This document shows positions 8,421-17,785 of a stretch of DNA of 64,000 bases, piece after piece (position 1 is the first letter of the stretch; the number at the start of each line of letters is the position of its first letter). The position numbers and the translations under genes are program-made. Origin of the DNA: OMIW01 sp044235645 (GTDB lineage: Bacteria; Bdellovibrionota_C; UBA2361; OMIW01). The stretch is taken from the NCBI GenBank assembly GCA_044235645.1, contig JBIIHQ010000004.1, positions 186,001-250,000 on the forward strand. Direction: 5' to 3'. The notes beneath the pieces are model-generated. The model saw only the letters and a list, made by a program, of their open reading frames with translations, was not told where the DNA came from and did no database searches.

Positions 8421-8896
8421 ACGACACTATCTCCTTTAAGTGATAACTCCTTCCTCGTGGTAATGCTCACTACCGAACCATCGTACCTTTCCATGGAGCT
8501 CCCGTGAGCAATTACAGCTCTGACGAGGACTAATGGCGGCTCAAGGCGTCACCCCCTTTTGGGAGGTGAATTGCGCCAACGATGAGTGGTTTGCTTGACC
8601 GATAGAGCTGCCGTTTGCCTATCCAGCGCTAGCTGTGCATCTCTCTCGGATGGGCCGACCTTTTACTACCAAACGGTATCCCCCGCAAACCCGACCCCTT
8701 AATGGACACCCGATCGGCGTAATTCAAGGGCAGGAGAGAATTTTTTTTCTGGTTGGGTGTCCAGGGGGGTGAATTGCCTCTCGGGGGCTGAACGATCAAG
8801 AATGGGGATGCTACAGGAGTGGCCAATGGGCACGGTGCCGGACAGCCGTGAAGACTATCATGTGGTGCGACGGTGCCGACGGGCTAGGGTTGAGCT
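8421..8896. other. Divergent groES-prfA intergenic region with a long hairpin
   Basis: This 476-base stretch has no convincing gene. It holds a perfect 9-bp inverted repeat, TGGACACCC (8703-8711) and GGGTGTCCA (8755-8763), which extends to about 15 bp if G-U pairs are allowed in a plus-strand RNA. A 10-bp direct repeat GGTGAATTGC occurs at 8565-8574 and 8768-8777. The G-U pairs favour a plus-strand transcript, that is, a prfA leader or a small RNA. No CIRCE box or clear sigma-32 promoter for groES was seen. Confidence 0.4.
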
Positions 8897-9970
8897 ATGT
8901 TAAACGAAAAACTACAGGCAGTTGAGGAGCGTTACGAGGAGATAGGACAGATGCTCTCTCAGCCCGATATTGTTTCCAACAGGGGCCTTTTTCAGAGGTA
9001 CTCTCGGGAGCATAAAGAGCTGACGGAGATTGTGGCAACCTTTCGGGCGTTTAAGAAGGTGCTTGATGAAATTCGAGGAAGCAAGGAGCTTGTCGAACGA
9101 GAAAGCGATAAGGAGCTCGCAGCCCTTGCCGAGGAGGAGTTGGCACTGCTCCAGCAGGAGTCAGAAAAGCTCGAGGAGCAGCTCCAGTATCTCTTGCTTC
9201 CGAAAGACCCGAATGATGCCAAGAATGTTATTCTCGAGATCCGGGCAGGGGCCGGTGGGGACGAGGCAGGTCTCTTTGCGGGTGAGCTCTTTCGATCGTA
9301 TACCCGATATGCTGAGGCTCGACATTGGCGGGTTGAGTTAATGGGGGTGAGTGCGGCGGCCGTCGGCGGGTTCAAGGAGGTCATTGCGATGATTACGGGA
9401 GATGGGGCCTTTAGCCGATTTAAGTTTGAGCGGGGGGTGCATCGCGTTCAGCGTGTACCCGCAACCGAGGCGCAAGGGCGCGTACACACGAGTACCGTGA
9501 CGGTAGCGGTCCTGCCAGAGGCAGAAGACGTCGAGGTAGAGCTACAGGAAAAGGATCTCCGAATCGACGTTTACCGGTCGAGTGGTCCAGGTGGCCAAAG
9601 TGTCAATACCACCGACTCGGCGGTTAGAATTACCCATGTCCCGACCGGCATAGTTGTAGCGATGCAGGATGAGAAGTCGCAACTCAAAAATAAGGAGAAG
9701 GCGCTGCGAGTACTCAAGGCGAGGTTGCTTGAACAAAAACAGGCGGAGGCAGATGCAGAGAGGCGAGCCGACCGGCGAAGTCAGGTAGGGGCCGGGGATC
9801 GATCCGAAAAGATCCGGACATATAATTTCCCTCAGTCTCGGGTCACTGACCACCGGATCAATCTCTCGGTTTATGCGCTCGACCAAGTCATGGAGGGAGA
9901 TTTGGATCAATTGATAGACCCCCTCATCGCGGCGGCCCGCGCGGAAGCTTTACAGCGTGGCGATGCGTAG
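8897..9970 (+). CDS. prfA: Peptide chain release factor 1
   Basis: RF1 reads UAA and UAG stop codons and triggers hydrolysis of peptidyl-tRNA. The protein has 357 residues, with a coiled N-terminal domain, the GAGGDEAGLFA block, the block HRVQRVPATEAQGRVHTS, and the catalytic GGQ at residues 232-234 (SSGPGGQSVNTTDSAVRI). The C-terminal NFPQSRVTDHRINLS block is typical of RF1. The GGQ glutamine is the target of PrmC, whose gene follows and overlaps by 14 bases, the usual bacterial pairing. Confidence 0.97.
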   Translation: MLNEKLQAVEERYEEIGQMLSQPDIVSNRGLFQRYSREHKELTEIVATFRAFKKVLDEIRGSKELVERESDKELAALAEEELALLQQESEKLEEQLQYLLLPKDPNDAKNVILEIRAGAGGDEAGLFAGELFRSYTRYAEARHWRVELMGVSAAAVGGFKEVIAMITGDGAFSRFKFERGVHRVQRVPATEAQGRVHTSTVTVAVLPEAEDVEVELQEKDLRIDVYRSSGPGGQSVNTTDSAVRITHVPTGIVVAMQDEKSQLKNKEKALRVLKARLLEQKQAEADAERRADRRSQVGAGDRSEKIRTYNFPQSRVTDHRINLSVYALDQVMEGDLDQLIDPLIAAARAEALQRGDA

Positions 9971-10874
9971 CGGTGGTTCGATAGCGGGCCTGCTCGAGGA
10001 GGCAAGGCGCCAGCTGTGCACGACGAGTGAAACCCCGCAGCTTGATGCTGAAGTGTTATTGAGTTTTGTGCTGGGGTGCTCGCGACTGCATCTGGTCGTC
10101 CATCACGCGACCGAAGTTGAGGTTGATTTCATAGTCCGATTTCAGGAGCTCGTTCACCGTAGAGTCCGATTTGAGCCTGTTGCTTATCTCACGGGAACCA
10201 AAGAGTTCTTCGGACTTTCATTTCGGGTGGCCCCTGATGTGCTTATCCCACGACCTGATACCGAGGTGCTCGTTGAGGAAGCGGTACGGCTGTTGGTAGC
10301 CATGGATCGCAGAGCACACGCAGAGAAAAATGAACGTGGAGTGACACCGGAGGCTCTCCGGTTCCTCGATCTTGGAACGGGAAGCGGTTGTATCGCGATT
10401 TCGGTACAGCACGAGGTCGGTCGAAGGGGGGTGTCCGCCTCGGGATGTGGTATCGATAGGTGTCAAAGAGCATTGACGATTGCTGCTGAAAATGCGGAGT
10501 GTCTGGGCGTTCCTCTGGAACTTCGACATGGCTCGTGGTTTGAACCGTGCAAACCTTGGGAGGCGTACGACCTGATTCTTTCAAATCCCCCCTACATCAA
10601 TAGGGTCGACAAAGAGCTGTCGCCAGAAACAGCGTACGAGCCACAACAAGCCCTTTTCGCCGACGAATGTGGGCTATCAGATATTCGGAATATTTTAGAG
10701 AGGGCACCCGCTTTCTTGAAGCCAGGGGGGAGTATCTTGATCGAGGTTGGAAGGGGGCAGGCCATTTCTGTGATAGAACGGTTCGCTCCAAGCGGTTTTA
10801 GTGGGCGAATCATCGCTGATCTGGCCGGAATTGAGAGAGTGGTAGTGTTTAAACGGTTAACGGAGGAAATCTAA
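9957..10874 (+). CDS. prmC: Release factor glutamine methyltransferase
   Basis: PrmC (HemK) methylates the GGQ glutamine of RF1 and RF2 with S-adenosylmethionine. The 305-residue protein has the helical N-terminal domain and the Rossmann methyltransferase with LDLGTGSGCIAIS (SAM binding) and the catalytic NPPY at residues 210-213. The GTG at 9957 has a GGAAG site at good spacing; an ATG at 9963 is the alternative. Either overlaps the end of prfA, indicating translational coupling with its substrate gene. Its 3' end overlaps the convergent Fur-family gene by 4 bases. Confidence 0.95.
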   Translation: MAMRSGGSIAGLLEEARRQLCTTSETPQLDAEVLLSFVLGCSRLHLVVHHATEVEVDFIVRFQELVHRRVRFEPVAYLTGTKEFFGLSFRVAPDVLIPRPDTEVLVEEAVRLLVAMDRRAHAEKNERGVTPEALRFLDLGTGSGCIAISVQHEVGRRGVSASGCGIDRCQRALTIAAENAECLGVPLELRHGSWFEPCKPWEAYDLILSNPPYINRVDKELSPETAYEPQQALFADECGLSDIRNILERAPAFLKPGGSILIEVGRGQAISVIERFAPSGFSGRIIADLAGIERVVVFKRLTEEI

Positions 10875-11413
10875 CACGATTGATGAGATCCTTGATGGCA
10901 CCGTTGACACACTCCTTCGATTCGAAGAAGTGAAGATGGGGGAAGATAAGAGCCCTTTTGAGTCATGAAAAAAACAAGAGGACTCAATAGCTCGATTGGT
11001 ACCGTTGTTTCCTCCGCTTTTTCACAGGAAGGGCAGGTAATGATCACGTGTGAGTGCTCTTCGCACCCAATATGGGTGCAGAGGATATATCCTCCCGAGG
11101 GGTGAACCCGGTGAACGACCTGAATCTGTTCGAGGTCGGCGATAACTCGATAGATTGATACTTTGCTAAGCGGTTGTTTGCCGCGAGGTAGTTCACCCAG
11201 CGCATCAAATAGCTCGGCGATGGTGGCAGGATTTCCCTGCTTTGCGAGAAAAGATATCACCGACCTCCGGGGGGCGGTAACCCGAAGGCCGTGCCGGGTT
11301 AGGATGGCAAGGCACCTATCGATGTAGTGGGCTACCGTCACGGCGGAACGGCAGTGTTCATGCGATGTGGGAGAGATTGAGACTGGCTCGGCACCGGAAG
11401 GTTTTTTCTGCAT
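10871..11413 (-). CDS. Fur-family metalloregulator, probably Zur
   Basis: The 180-residue protein has the Fur winged-helix (HGLRVTAPRRSVISFL, then a recognition region around VSIYRVIADLEQ) and the dimerisation domain with CTHIGCEEHSHVIITCPSCEK and a late CQRC. The two CxxC pairs form the structural zinc site. A 40-residue N-terminal extension precedes the core. Fur-family members sense iron, zinc, manganese or peroxide and cannot be told apart by these motifs alone. I favour Zur because the divergent gene encodes a ZnuD-like receptor with a His-rich loop, and the gap holds a sequence close to the Zur box. No good ribosome binding site precedes the ATG, so the start is uncertain. Confidence 0.85.
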   Translation of the reverse strand: MQKKPSGAEPVSISPTSHEHCRSAVTVAHYIDRCLAILTRHGLRVTAPRRSVISFLAKQGNPATIAELFDALGELPRGKQPLSKVSIYRVIADLEQIQVVHRVHPSGGYILCTHIGCEEHSHVIITCPSCEKAEETTVPIELLSPLVFFMTQKGSYLPPSSLLRIEGVCQRCHQGSHQSC

Positions 11414-11430
11414 AAGGAGGAGGGTCTAAT

Positions 11431-11445
11431 TGTTATAAATATACA
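11431..11445. promoter_or_regulatory. Candidate Zur/Fur-type operator
   Basis: TGTTATAAATATACA lies between the Fur-family gene and the divergent receptor gene. Compared with the gammaproteobacterial Zur box TGTTATAnTATAACA, ten of the fourteen defined positions match, the left half exactly. As an inverted repeat it reads TGT-ATA...TAT-ACA with one extra base. Its position in the shared 100-base promoter region suits autoregulation plus control of the receptor. Confidence 0.5.
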
Positions 11446-11533
11446 TTAAGATTGACCTGTAACTTTGGTCGTGATACCAATGCACCACTCAAATAGCGCT
11501 TTGCAGCCTTAGATTCAACGCATGGAGTGCGTC

Positions 11534-13750
11534 ATGGTCGTTATTTATTGCAAAAGTATAACAAATCAATTCAAGGCCACACAACCGCCCGGAGCAGCCA
11601 AGAATGTTTGCTTATTGCTACTCATTGGCAGCTTCCTTGGTATTCATTCCTCGAGCTCTCTCGCACAGGAGGGAGTAGGGGAATCGGAGAAAAAGGCAGG
11701 CGTAGCGGAGCTCCGAGAATCGGGCGACATTCCCACGATCGTCATAAAGGCAGACCCTCTTTCGCAGAGTCTCCTCGAATTCAGTCGGCCAGCAAGTGTT
11801 TTGCACGGAGAGCGGCTTCAAGAGCGTTTGCGCAGTACAGTGGGAGAAACGGTCGATCTGCAGCCAGGGGTTCGGAGCTCATTTTTTGGTCCAGGTGCAA
11901 GCCGTCCTGTGATCAGGGGATTCAGCGGCGAGCGGGTGAGGACGCTGCGCAATGGGGTGTCGACCGGTGATGTGTCGAGCTTGAGCGACGATCATGTTGT
12001 TGTTGCGGACCCGCTACAGGCCGAGCAGATAGAGATCCTACGAGGTCCCGAGACGCTGCTGTATGGAAGTTCAGCGATTGGTGGTGCGGTGAATGTGAAC
12101 GATGGATCGATTGCTGAATCCTCTCTTGGAAGGCCTTTTGAAGGAGCCGTTTTGGGGCAATTTGGAAATAGTGCAGACAATGAAAAATCAGAGGCGGTAA
12201 GGCTGAGGGGGGAGAGCGGCTCAGTCAACTGGTACGGGGGATTTTTTTCCAGAAGAACTAGCTCTTACGAAATTCCAGGGCTTGCGGAATCAGAGCAGCT
12301 GAGAGAGCGGGAGGAGTTGGCCGAGGGTGGTGAGCAGCTCGAAGATGAATCGCACAATGAATATGAGGCTGGAGGGATTGTTTCGAACAGCGATTCTCAG
12401 ACGTATGGCGGCACTATCGGGGCGTCGCATATTTTTGAAGAGGGCTTTGTTGGTCTCGCACTGAGTGGATTTGATAGCGCATACGGTGTTCCGGGTCATG
12501 GGCATGGGCACGAGGATTCGAAAGATGAAGGGTCTAGTAGTGACGGCGAGGGGCATGGTTCTGATGATGTCAGAATTGATGCGAAGCAGCTTCGCGCTGA
12601 CCTTCGAGGCCGATACGATTTCGATGCTTCAATTGAATCAATAAAATTTCGCGTTGGTGCAACAGACTACGAACACACTGAATTTGAGGGAGGAGCGGTC
12701 GGCAACCTCTTTGAAAAGGACGGAATTGAGGGGCGCCTTGAATTTATTCATCAGCCCATAGGACCGGTGACGGGAGTCTTTGGAATTCATTCAATTTATG
12801 ATGACTTCTCGGCCCAGGGAGAGGAGGCATTTATTCCTGCAACGAAGAGTAACACCGAGGCATTATTCTTCTTCGAAAAAGTGCAACTAACTGAGCCGTT
12901 TTCCCTCCAGGGGGGAGGACGGTTTGAGTCGGTTTCTCATGATCCGATAACTGGCGACCCTTATAAAAGTAATCCCATGAGCATTTCGGGGGGATTCAGG
13001 TGGGAACTTGATACCGAGGGAGTATATTCAATCGGTTCGTCGCTGGATTATGCTGAGAGAGCGGCATCTCCGATTGAGCTCTATGCCGATGGTATTCATT
13101 ATGCGCGACGAATCACGGAACGGGGTAACTCTGCTCTGTCAAAAGAGCGATCTACTGGCCTTGACCTCTCATTTCACAAGACTAAAGGAATGCTTACGGC
13201 ATCAATAACTCCCTTCTATCAACGATTCGCCAGTTATTTCAACTTGCGGGGAGTGGGCGGGGCCGAGGAGGAATTTCCCCTATTTGTCTACGATGATACT
13301 GGAGCGACTTTTTGGGGGGGCGAGTTTTTGTCATCGCTTCATGTCGATCAGATTGTTCCGATGTTCGGACATCGACTGACGCTCGATTTTCAGGGTGATT
13401 TAGTCCGCACGCGTGATCGAGACGGGGATAGCTACATTCCCCGAACACCGCCGTTGCGATACATCCTTCGTGGTCGTTGGGAGCTTCCCGAAGCTGTTGA
13501 GATGATGGTTGAGGCGGTGCGTGTAGAAGCACAACGACGGTTGGCTGCCGGAGAGATCCCTACTGATGGGTATTCTATGTTCAATACTGAGGTGAGTTAT
13601 CGATGGGGGGATGAGCCACGATCATTGAGACTTTTTGTCCGAGGAACCAACCTTACTGATGAGGAAGCACGGGTGCACTCCTCTTTTCTAAAGGATCTTG
13701 CACCGCTGCGTGGACGATCATTGCTCTTCGGATTTCGGGGAATGTTCTAG
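11534..13750 (+). CDS. TonB-dependent outer-membrane receptor, ZnuD-like (probable zinc uptake)
   Basis: The protein has a signal peptide ending SSLAQ (about residue 45), a plug domain (PGVRSSFFGPGASRPVIRGF; then EQIEILRGPETLLYGSSAIGG) and a C-terminal beta-barrel ending in the aromatic GFRGMF. In the barrel a loop at about residues 318-345 is rich in His, Asp and Ser (GHGHGHEDS... then GEGHGSDD). Such His/acidic loops are known from the neisserial zinc receptor ZnuD. The plug segment SDDHVVVADPL also resembles that group. The ATG at 11534 has a GGAG site 6 bases upstream; the longer ATG at 11522 has none. Divergent from a Fur-family gene. Zinc as substrate is an inference. Confidence 0.85.
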   Translation: MVVIYCKSITNQFKATQPPGAAKNVCLLLLIGSFLGIHSSSSLAQEGVGESEKKAGVAELRESGDIPTIVIKADPLSQSLLEFSRPASVLHGERLQERLRSTVGETVDLQPGVRSSFFGPGASRPVIRGFSGERVRTLRNGVSTGDVSSLSDDHVVVADPLQAEQIEILRGPETLLYGSSAIGGAVNVNDGSIAESSLGRPFEGAVLGQFGNSADNEKSEAVRLRGESGSVNWYGGFFSRRTSSYEIPGLAESEQLREREELAEGGEQLEDESHNEYEAGGIVSNSDSQTYGGTIGASHIFEEGFVGLALSGFDSAYGVPGHGHGHEDSKDEGSSSDGEGHGSDDVRIDAKQLRADLRGRYDFDASIESIKFRVGATDYEHTEFEGGAVGNLFEKDGIEGRLEFIHQPIGPVTGVFGIHSIYDDFSAQGEEAFIPATKSNTEALFFFEKVQLTEPFSLQGGGRFESVSHDPITGDPYKSNPMSISGGFRWELDTEGVYSIGSSLDYAERAASPIELYADGIHYARRITERGNSALSKERSTGLDLSFHKTKGMLTASITPFYQRFASYFNLRGVGGAEEEFPLFVYDDTGATFWGGEFLSSLHVDQIVPMFGHRLTLDFQGDLVRTRDRDGDSYIPRTPPLRYILRGRWELPEAVEMMVEAVRVEAQRRLAAGEIPTDGYSMFNTEVSYRWGDEPRSLRLFVRGTNLTDEEARVHSSFLKDLAPLRGRSLLFGFRGMF

Positions 13751-13791
13751 CCTTACAACGCCTCACTTTGGTTGAAGGACGTAAGGGGTTA

Positions 13792-15183
13792 TCACCCTCT
13801 TGATATGAACAAACCGATCGTTTCGACGTGCTCAGTGTGGGGGAACATATCGGCAACCCGGACCCTTGAAAGTACAAATCCTCTTTGTGCGAGAATCGCC
13901 GCATCAGATGCAAATGTTATCGGGTTACACGAAACGTAAAGGATCCTTTGAGGCGAGAACCTATCGATCTGGCGGAGAAAAGAGGCAGCTCCACTCCGGG
14001 GCGGGTCTAGCAGAATACCGTCGTAATCGAGCTGAGCCCAAGATTCATCCGAAATATCGGCTTCTAGATTAGCTGAGTAAAATTTCGCATTATCAATCTT
14101 GTTGAGAAACGCATTCTGTTCAGCCCGATTGGTCATTACGCTACTGCCCTCGACACCTGTGACCGCGCGGGCGTATCTGGCAAGCGGGAGGGAGAAATTT
14201 CCGAGCCCACAAAAAAGGTCGAGAAAGGTTTCGCTCTTACACGGCTGCATCCATTCAAGGGCTGCCGCGACGAGCTTCTTATTGAGTCGACCGTGAGGCT
14301 GAATAAAATCGGTTGGGGCAAAACGGAGGGTGAGGTCAAATTGCTCCAACGAGTAGGAAAGGGGTGCAGGTGGGGTCGGGGTAGTGAGAGGAGAGCAGAG
14401 TAGTTGAATGGTTTCTGGCCCCCCTGATTGAACGTAGAGGAAAATCCCTGAGTTTAGCGCAAACGTGCGAAGTTTATTTTCATCAGTGTCATCAAGACGA
14501 GTAAGGTGTCGGAGTATCAGGGCAGCTCCCTCCTCACCTACGGCAAGTTCGAGTTGAGGGATTGATGCCCGGACTGACAGAGAACCAAGAAGGGCTCTCA
14601 GAGGAGTGATGAGGGTATCAAATGGGGGCGCGAGAATCGCGCACTCGGTGACATCCGCGATAAATCTTCCAAAGCGATTTTTGAACCCGATAAACTGAGT
14701 GCTCGATTTTGCATCCCAGCGAGCACGTAATCTCGCCTTGCGCCGGTATTGCTCGGTTTCTCCTTGAAGGGGGGGATCCCATTCGGCTGAATATGCGAGA
14801 TCGCCCACTAAGTCCCGAACTAATCTCTCCTTGAATTCTATCTGCCAATTCGCCTTGGCGTGCATAAATGTGCATCCGCTACAGTGAGGGAATGCAGAAC
14901 ACGGACTAGCCTGGCGATAGGGGGAGGATTGAATGAGGCGAAAATCGGGGATGGGAGTGATCCCCCTCGTAGTCGAGCTAACCTGGGGCCTGAACACTTG
15001 GTCCTCGACAGCAGAGACTCGTTCGGCAATTTGATGAGAGACAGTCGGCTTGGAGCCGCCCTTAAGAGGTTCGACTATATCCCCAGGGAGCGAGAATGGA
15101 ACCGCGATGGCCCCTGTGTGAGGCTCACCGATCCCCCAACCGATGCCGTGAACGGAAATGTCTGTTACTGAAATGCGGCTCAT
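13792..15183 (-). CDS. rlmD: 23S rRNA uracil-C5-methyltransferase, RlmD/TrmA family
   Basis: This SAM-dependent enzyme makes 5-methyluridine in 23S rRNA (U1939 in E. coli for RlmD). An N-terminal TRAM-like domain (ISVHGIGWGIG...) is followed by a Cys-rich segment (CSAFPHCSGC) that probably ligates an Fe-S cluster, as in RlmD. The methyltransferase domain has LDLFCGLGNFSLPLAR, LLDPPRSGA and VSCNP with the catalytic Cys419, and ends DMFPHTEHVE. The length of 463 residues is normal. RlmC and RlmCD are close relatives, so the exact target base is less certain than the family. It converges on the receptor gene. Confidence 0.88.
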   Translation of the reverse strand: MSRISVTDISVHGIGWGIGEPHTGAIAVPFSLPGDIVEPLKGGSKPTVSHQIAERVSAVEDQVFRPQVSSTTRGITPIPDFRLIQSSPYRQASPCSAFPHCSGCTFMHAKANWQIEFKERLVRDLVGDLAYSAEWDPPLQGETEQYRRKARLRARWDAKSSTQFIGFKNRFGRFIADVTECAILAPPFDTLITPLRALLGSLSVRASIPQLELAVGEEGAALILRHLTRLDDTDENKLRTFALNSGIFLYVQSGGPETIQLLCSPLTTPTPPAPLSYSLEQFDLTLRFAPTDFIQPHGRLNKKLVAAALEWMQPCKSETFLDLFCGLGNFSLPLARYARAVTGVEGSSVMTNRAEQNAFLNKIDNAKFYSANLEADISDESWAQLDYDGILLDPPRSGAASFLRQIDRFSPQRILYVSCNPITFASDAAILAQRGFVLSRVRVADMFPHTEHVETIGLFISRG

Positions 15184-15255
15184 GACCGTGAGGATAGCCG
15201 ATTTTTTGGTGAGGTGCGAGATGGTGTGGCTGCAAGTTCGTTGCGCTCATCAGAA

Positions 15256-16350
15256 TCAGGGTAACATCAGGAGATCGCAGATGTACCGATAGCTTCGATA
15301 CATGAAAATGAGAGGAAATCCGAGGAATAGAGCGGAGCCGAGCAGCCCGGCGAGAATTTCCGCTCTCCTCTCGCGCTGACGCTGGGTGATGAGAGCCATC
15401 ATTTCAGCCTGCTGCATTCGACGGGATATCGCAATCTTTGAGGACTCCCTCCGTTCGAGATGATGTATGTGGGTAGATGGACTGTGAGATGCGGAGTGGG
15501 AATCGAAGCGAATCGTTTGCTGCTCTTTGAGCATTTTGAGTGCAAGATTAGCCGACTGAATTCTCTCCCGAGGACTTTTTGTTAACAGCTTCATTGTGAG
15601 ATGGGATAGCCACTGCGGAGTGTCGGTCCGAATGGTTGAGGGGGGAGGCACATGCTGCTCCACGTGCGCAAGGAGAAGTTTGCCAGGATTTGAGACGTCG
15701 AAAGGCAGTCTTCCGCAGATCATTTTGTACAGGAGGCATCCCGCGCTGTAGAGATCTGCGAGGTGAGTGACCGGATGCCCCAGGATAAGCTCCGGAGCAA
15801 GGTATTCAAGAGTGCCCAAAACCGCCCCATGCTGGGTAAGTTGACTCATCTCTGACTGCTGGTATCGAGCAATTCCGAAGTCAGTTATTTTTACGACATC
15901 ACCCGGAAGGATAATTATATTGCTCGGTTTAAGATCACGGTGAACGATATCAAGGGAGTGGATAGCATCAAGCCCCTCGAATATTTGAACTGCAAGATGA
16001 GAGATTCGCTCGATAGGAAGGGGATTTTGTGGGTCGATCAGGACATCCAGAGAATGTCCATTAAGATACTCCATAGAAAAAAATATCAGTTCATCATCTT
16101 GTCCTACATCAAATGTTCGTGCGATCGAGGGATGATTTATTTTGTTCATCACCTCAACTTCACGAAAAAAACGCTTTATTATGTCGTCGCTGTTCGAATG
16201 GCCCTTTATGAGAACTTTGAGTGCTACCGAGTTGTTTCCGAGGAGGGTATCGTGGGCGAGATAGACAACCCCCATCCCCCCCTCTCCAAGTGGACGGACA
16301 ACTTGGTACCGATTGTTAACAAGTTCACCAGGCTTTAGTATATTTCTCAT
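15256..16350 (-). CDS. Hanks-type serine/threonine protein kinase with C-terminal membrane anchor
   Basis: The kinase domain fills about residues 14-270: glycine loop GEGGMGVVY, Lys45 in VALKVL, catalytic HRDLKPSN with Asp139, DFG with Asp157, and the activation segment ending GTLEYLAPE. All catalytic residues are intact, so an active kinase is predicted. A Ser/His-rich linker and a basic stretch lead to one membrane helix (about 332-350) near the C-terminus; no extracytoplasmic sensor domain follows, unlike PknB. It is the last gene of a minus-strand run with DUF58, transglutaminase, TPR and MoxR genes, so its targets may be there. That link is inferred from position only. Confidence 0.93.
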   Translation of the reverse strand: MRNILKPGELVNNRYQVVRPLGEGGMGVVYLAHDTLLGNNSVALKVLIKGHSNSDDIIKRFFREVEVMNKINHPSIARTFDVGQDDELIFFSMEYLNGHSLDVLIDPQNPLPIERISHLAVQIFEGLDAIHSLDIVHRDLKPSNIIILPGDVVKITDFGIARYQQSEMSQLTQHGAVLGTLEYLAPELILGHPVTHLADLYSAGCLLYKMICGRLPFDVSNPGKLLLAHVEQHVPPPSTIRTDTPQWLSHLTMKLLTKSPRERIQSANLALKMLKEQQTIRFDSHSASHSPSTHIHHLERRESSKIAISRRMQQAEMMALITQRQRERRAEILAGLLGSALFLGFPLIFMYRSYRYICDLLMLP

Positions 16351-16435
16351 CTATGGATCTCCCGAACGAGGGTGACCTTTGGTCTGGGTCACTTCGCATC
16401 GCCCCCCAGCAATGTACCTTTGGTAGCTCCTTCCC

Positions 16436-17548
16436 TCAAACCTTACCCATCAGAATACGCTCCTTGGTCAAGAGACGTGATAAGTCGCGAGGAGTGGATT
16501 GCACTTCTTCCGAAATCGTAAAACCAACAGAAAAGAGTTCTGAGGCGCGAGCTCGAAGAGATGAATCTTGCTCATTCTCGCCCACTGAGGGCAGTAGCTC
16601 GCGACCAGAGGAGAACAGGTCCGCAATCAGACGGGCAGATTCAGGTCCGAAAATTCGAGATAGAAAATAGCCATACACCGCATAGCGGACCGCCAACTCG
16701 GAGGGAGATAGGGAGGATTGAGCTGGTTTCAGTGTATTCGCAACAAGCTGATGGGCGTACTGCTCTGCAGCAGTCCTGAGCAGGATAACATAGCAAAAGG
16801 TGAGGGGTGACAACTCGAATGCATCTATCTCGGCTGATGACAGAGGATCTCGAATTTTAAGAGAACTAAGTTTTTCTCTCGCCAGTGAGAGCCTAAAAAG
16901 ATTTTTCTCACCTTTTACGATGAGAGGTACTGTTTCTCCAATGAGGGGAATAGATACTCCGCCTGTTACGGTTATTGCATGGGGAGTTCCCCCTTCTTCG
17001 ATAGCCCTCATCAGGATATCAAAACCCAAATTGAGGGATTCCCTCGGCTTGGCTCTCGCATTGGGCAGGGGGACTACGACTGTATCGAGAGCAAGCACGG
17101 GAACATTGTCGTAAGAAATGGCCTGCTCCTCTGAAAGCTGCCGTTCTCGGGTCGAATGAGCCACTGGAGATATGTTGATTTTTCCTCCCCGAAGAATACC
17201 ACCGCTAGGGTCGGTGCTACTTGATGAGATAAGAAAGGCGTCTGCTGATGCTTGAAAAGTCGCAAATTCTCCTCCGGCAAGGGTGGACTCACGGGTGAAC
17301 AAAAGGGTTGGCTGAGATATCTTAACGGTCAGAGGAGTAGGCCCCCGGCCACCAAAGAGAAGATTCCCAACCTCTAGTGAGTTGAAGGACGCCGATAAAA
17401 GCGATAAATTTCTCCACGATTGGGGTTGAGCAAGATAGGTTATCAATTGCTCGCGACACTTCGACTCGACGAGCGTGGGCACGCTATAAAAGAACGCGAT
17501 ACACGCTATCGCCCCGATCAAGCAGGTTGTTGCGAAAATACGCAGCAC
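16436..17548 (-). CDS. Membrane-anchored extracytoplasmic protein of unknown function
   Basis: I do not recognise a family with certainty. A single N-terminal hydrophobic helix (about residues 3-24) is followed by a long domain predicted to lie outside the cytoplasm, with alternating beta-type segments such as SFNSLEVGNLLFGG, which loosely recall AsmA/DUF748-like lipid-transfer proteins. The C-terminal third is more helical. I chose the GTG at 17548, which has an AGGAGA site 6 bases upstream; the frame is open to 17581. It sits 86 bases before the kinase gene and about 240 bases after moxR on the same strand. Confidence 0.6.
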   Translation of the reverse strand: MLRIFATTCLIGAIACIAFFYSVPTLVESKCREQLITYLAQPQSWRNLSLLSASFNSLEVGNLLFGGRGPTPLTVKISQPTLLFTRESTLAGGEFATFQASADAFLISSSSTDPSGGILRGGKINISPVAHSTRERQLSEEQAISYDNVPVLALDTVVVPLPNARAKPRESLNLGFDILMRAIEEGGTPHAITVTGGVSIPLIGETVPLIVKGEKNLFRLSLAREKLSSLKIRDPLSSAEIDAFELSPLTFCYVILLRTAAEQYAHQLVANTLKPAQSSLSPSELAVRYAVYGYFLSRIFGPESARLIADLFSSGRELLPSVGENEQDSSLRARASELFSVGFTISEEVQSTPRDLSRLLTKERILMGKV

Positions 17549-17785
17549 AAGGGATCTCCTCAGCAGTCTCTCAGCCCTCACAGAGAGGCTGGCTTAGAGG
17601 GATTTGGGCCAATCTGTTGAAGACAGGGTAGGTATCGGCAAGGGAGGTAGCAAAACCTTAGCCCTATTACTCAGCAAGGCTCAGACTACCGTTCACTCGG
17701 GGTGCGGGCGGCAGAACCACATGAAAATGTTCGGTGTTATTGAGGGACATGCAAAGATGCTGAAATACAAAGACCAAGTAATTCA

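Noticed and set aside
8421..8600. CIRCE (HrcA) operator expected before groES
   Set aside because: No TTAGCACTC...GAGTGCTAA-type repeat was found.
8629..8826. 65-codon minus-strand frame in the groES-prfA gap
   Set aside because: The product is Pro/Ser/Lys rich without fold signals, and the frame crosses the inverted repeat.
13751..13786. CCTTAC/GTAAGG inverted repeat between the convergent receptor and rlmD genes
   Set aside because: It is only 6 bp with a 24-base loop and no T-run on either side, so it is not a convincing terminator.
17582..17785. Possible small gene between moxR and the anchored unknown
   Set aside because: Only short frames of about 40 codons on the coding strand and an antisense frame; no ribosome binding site or protein-like features.
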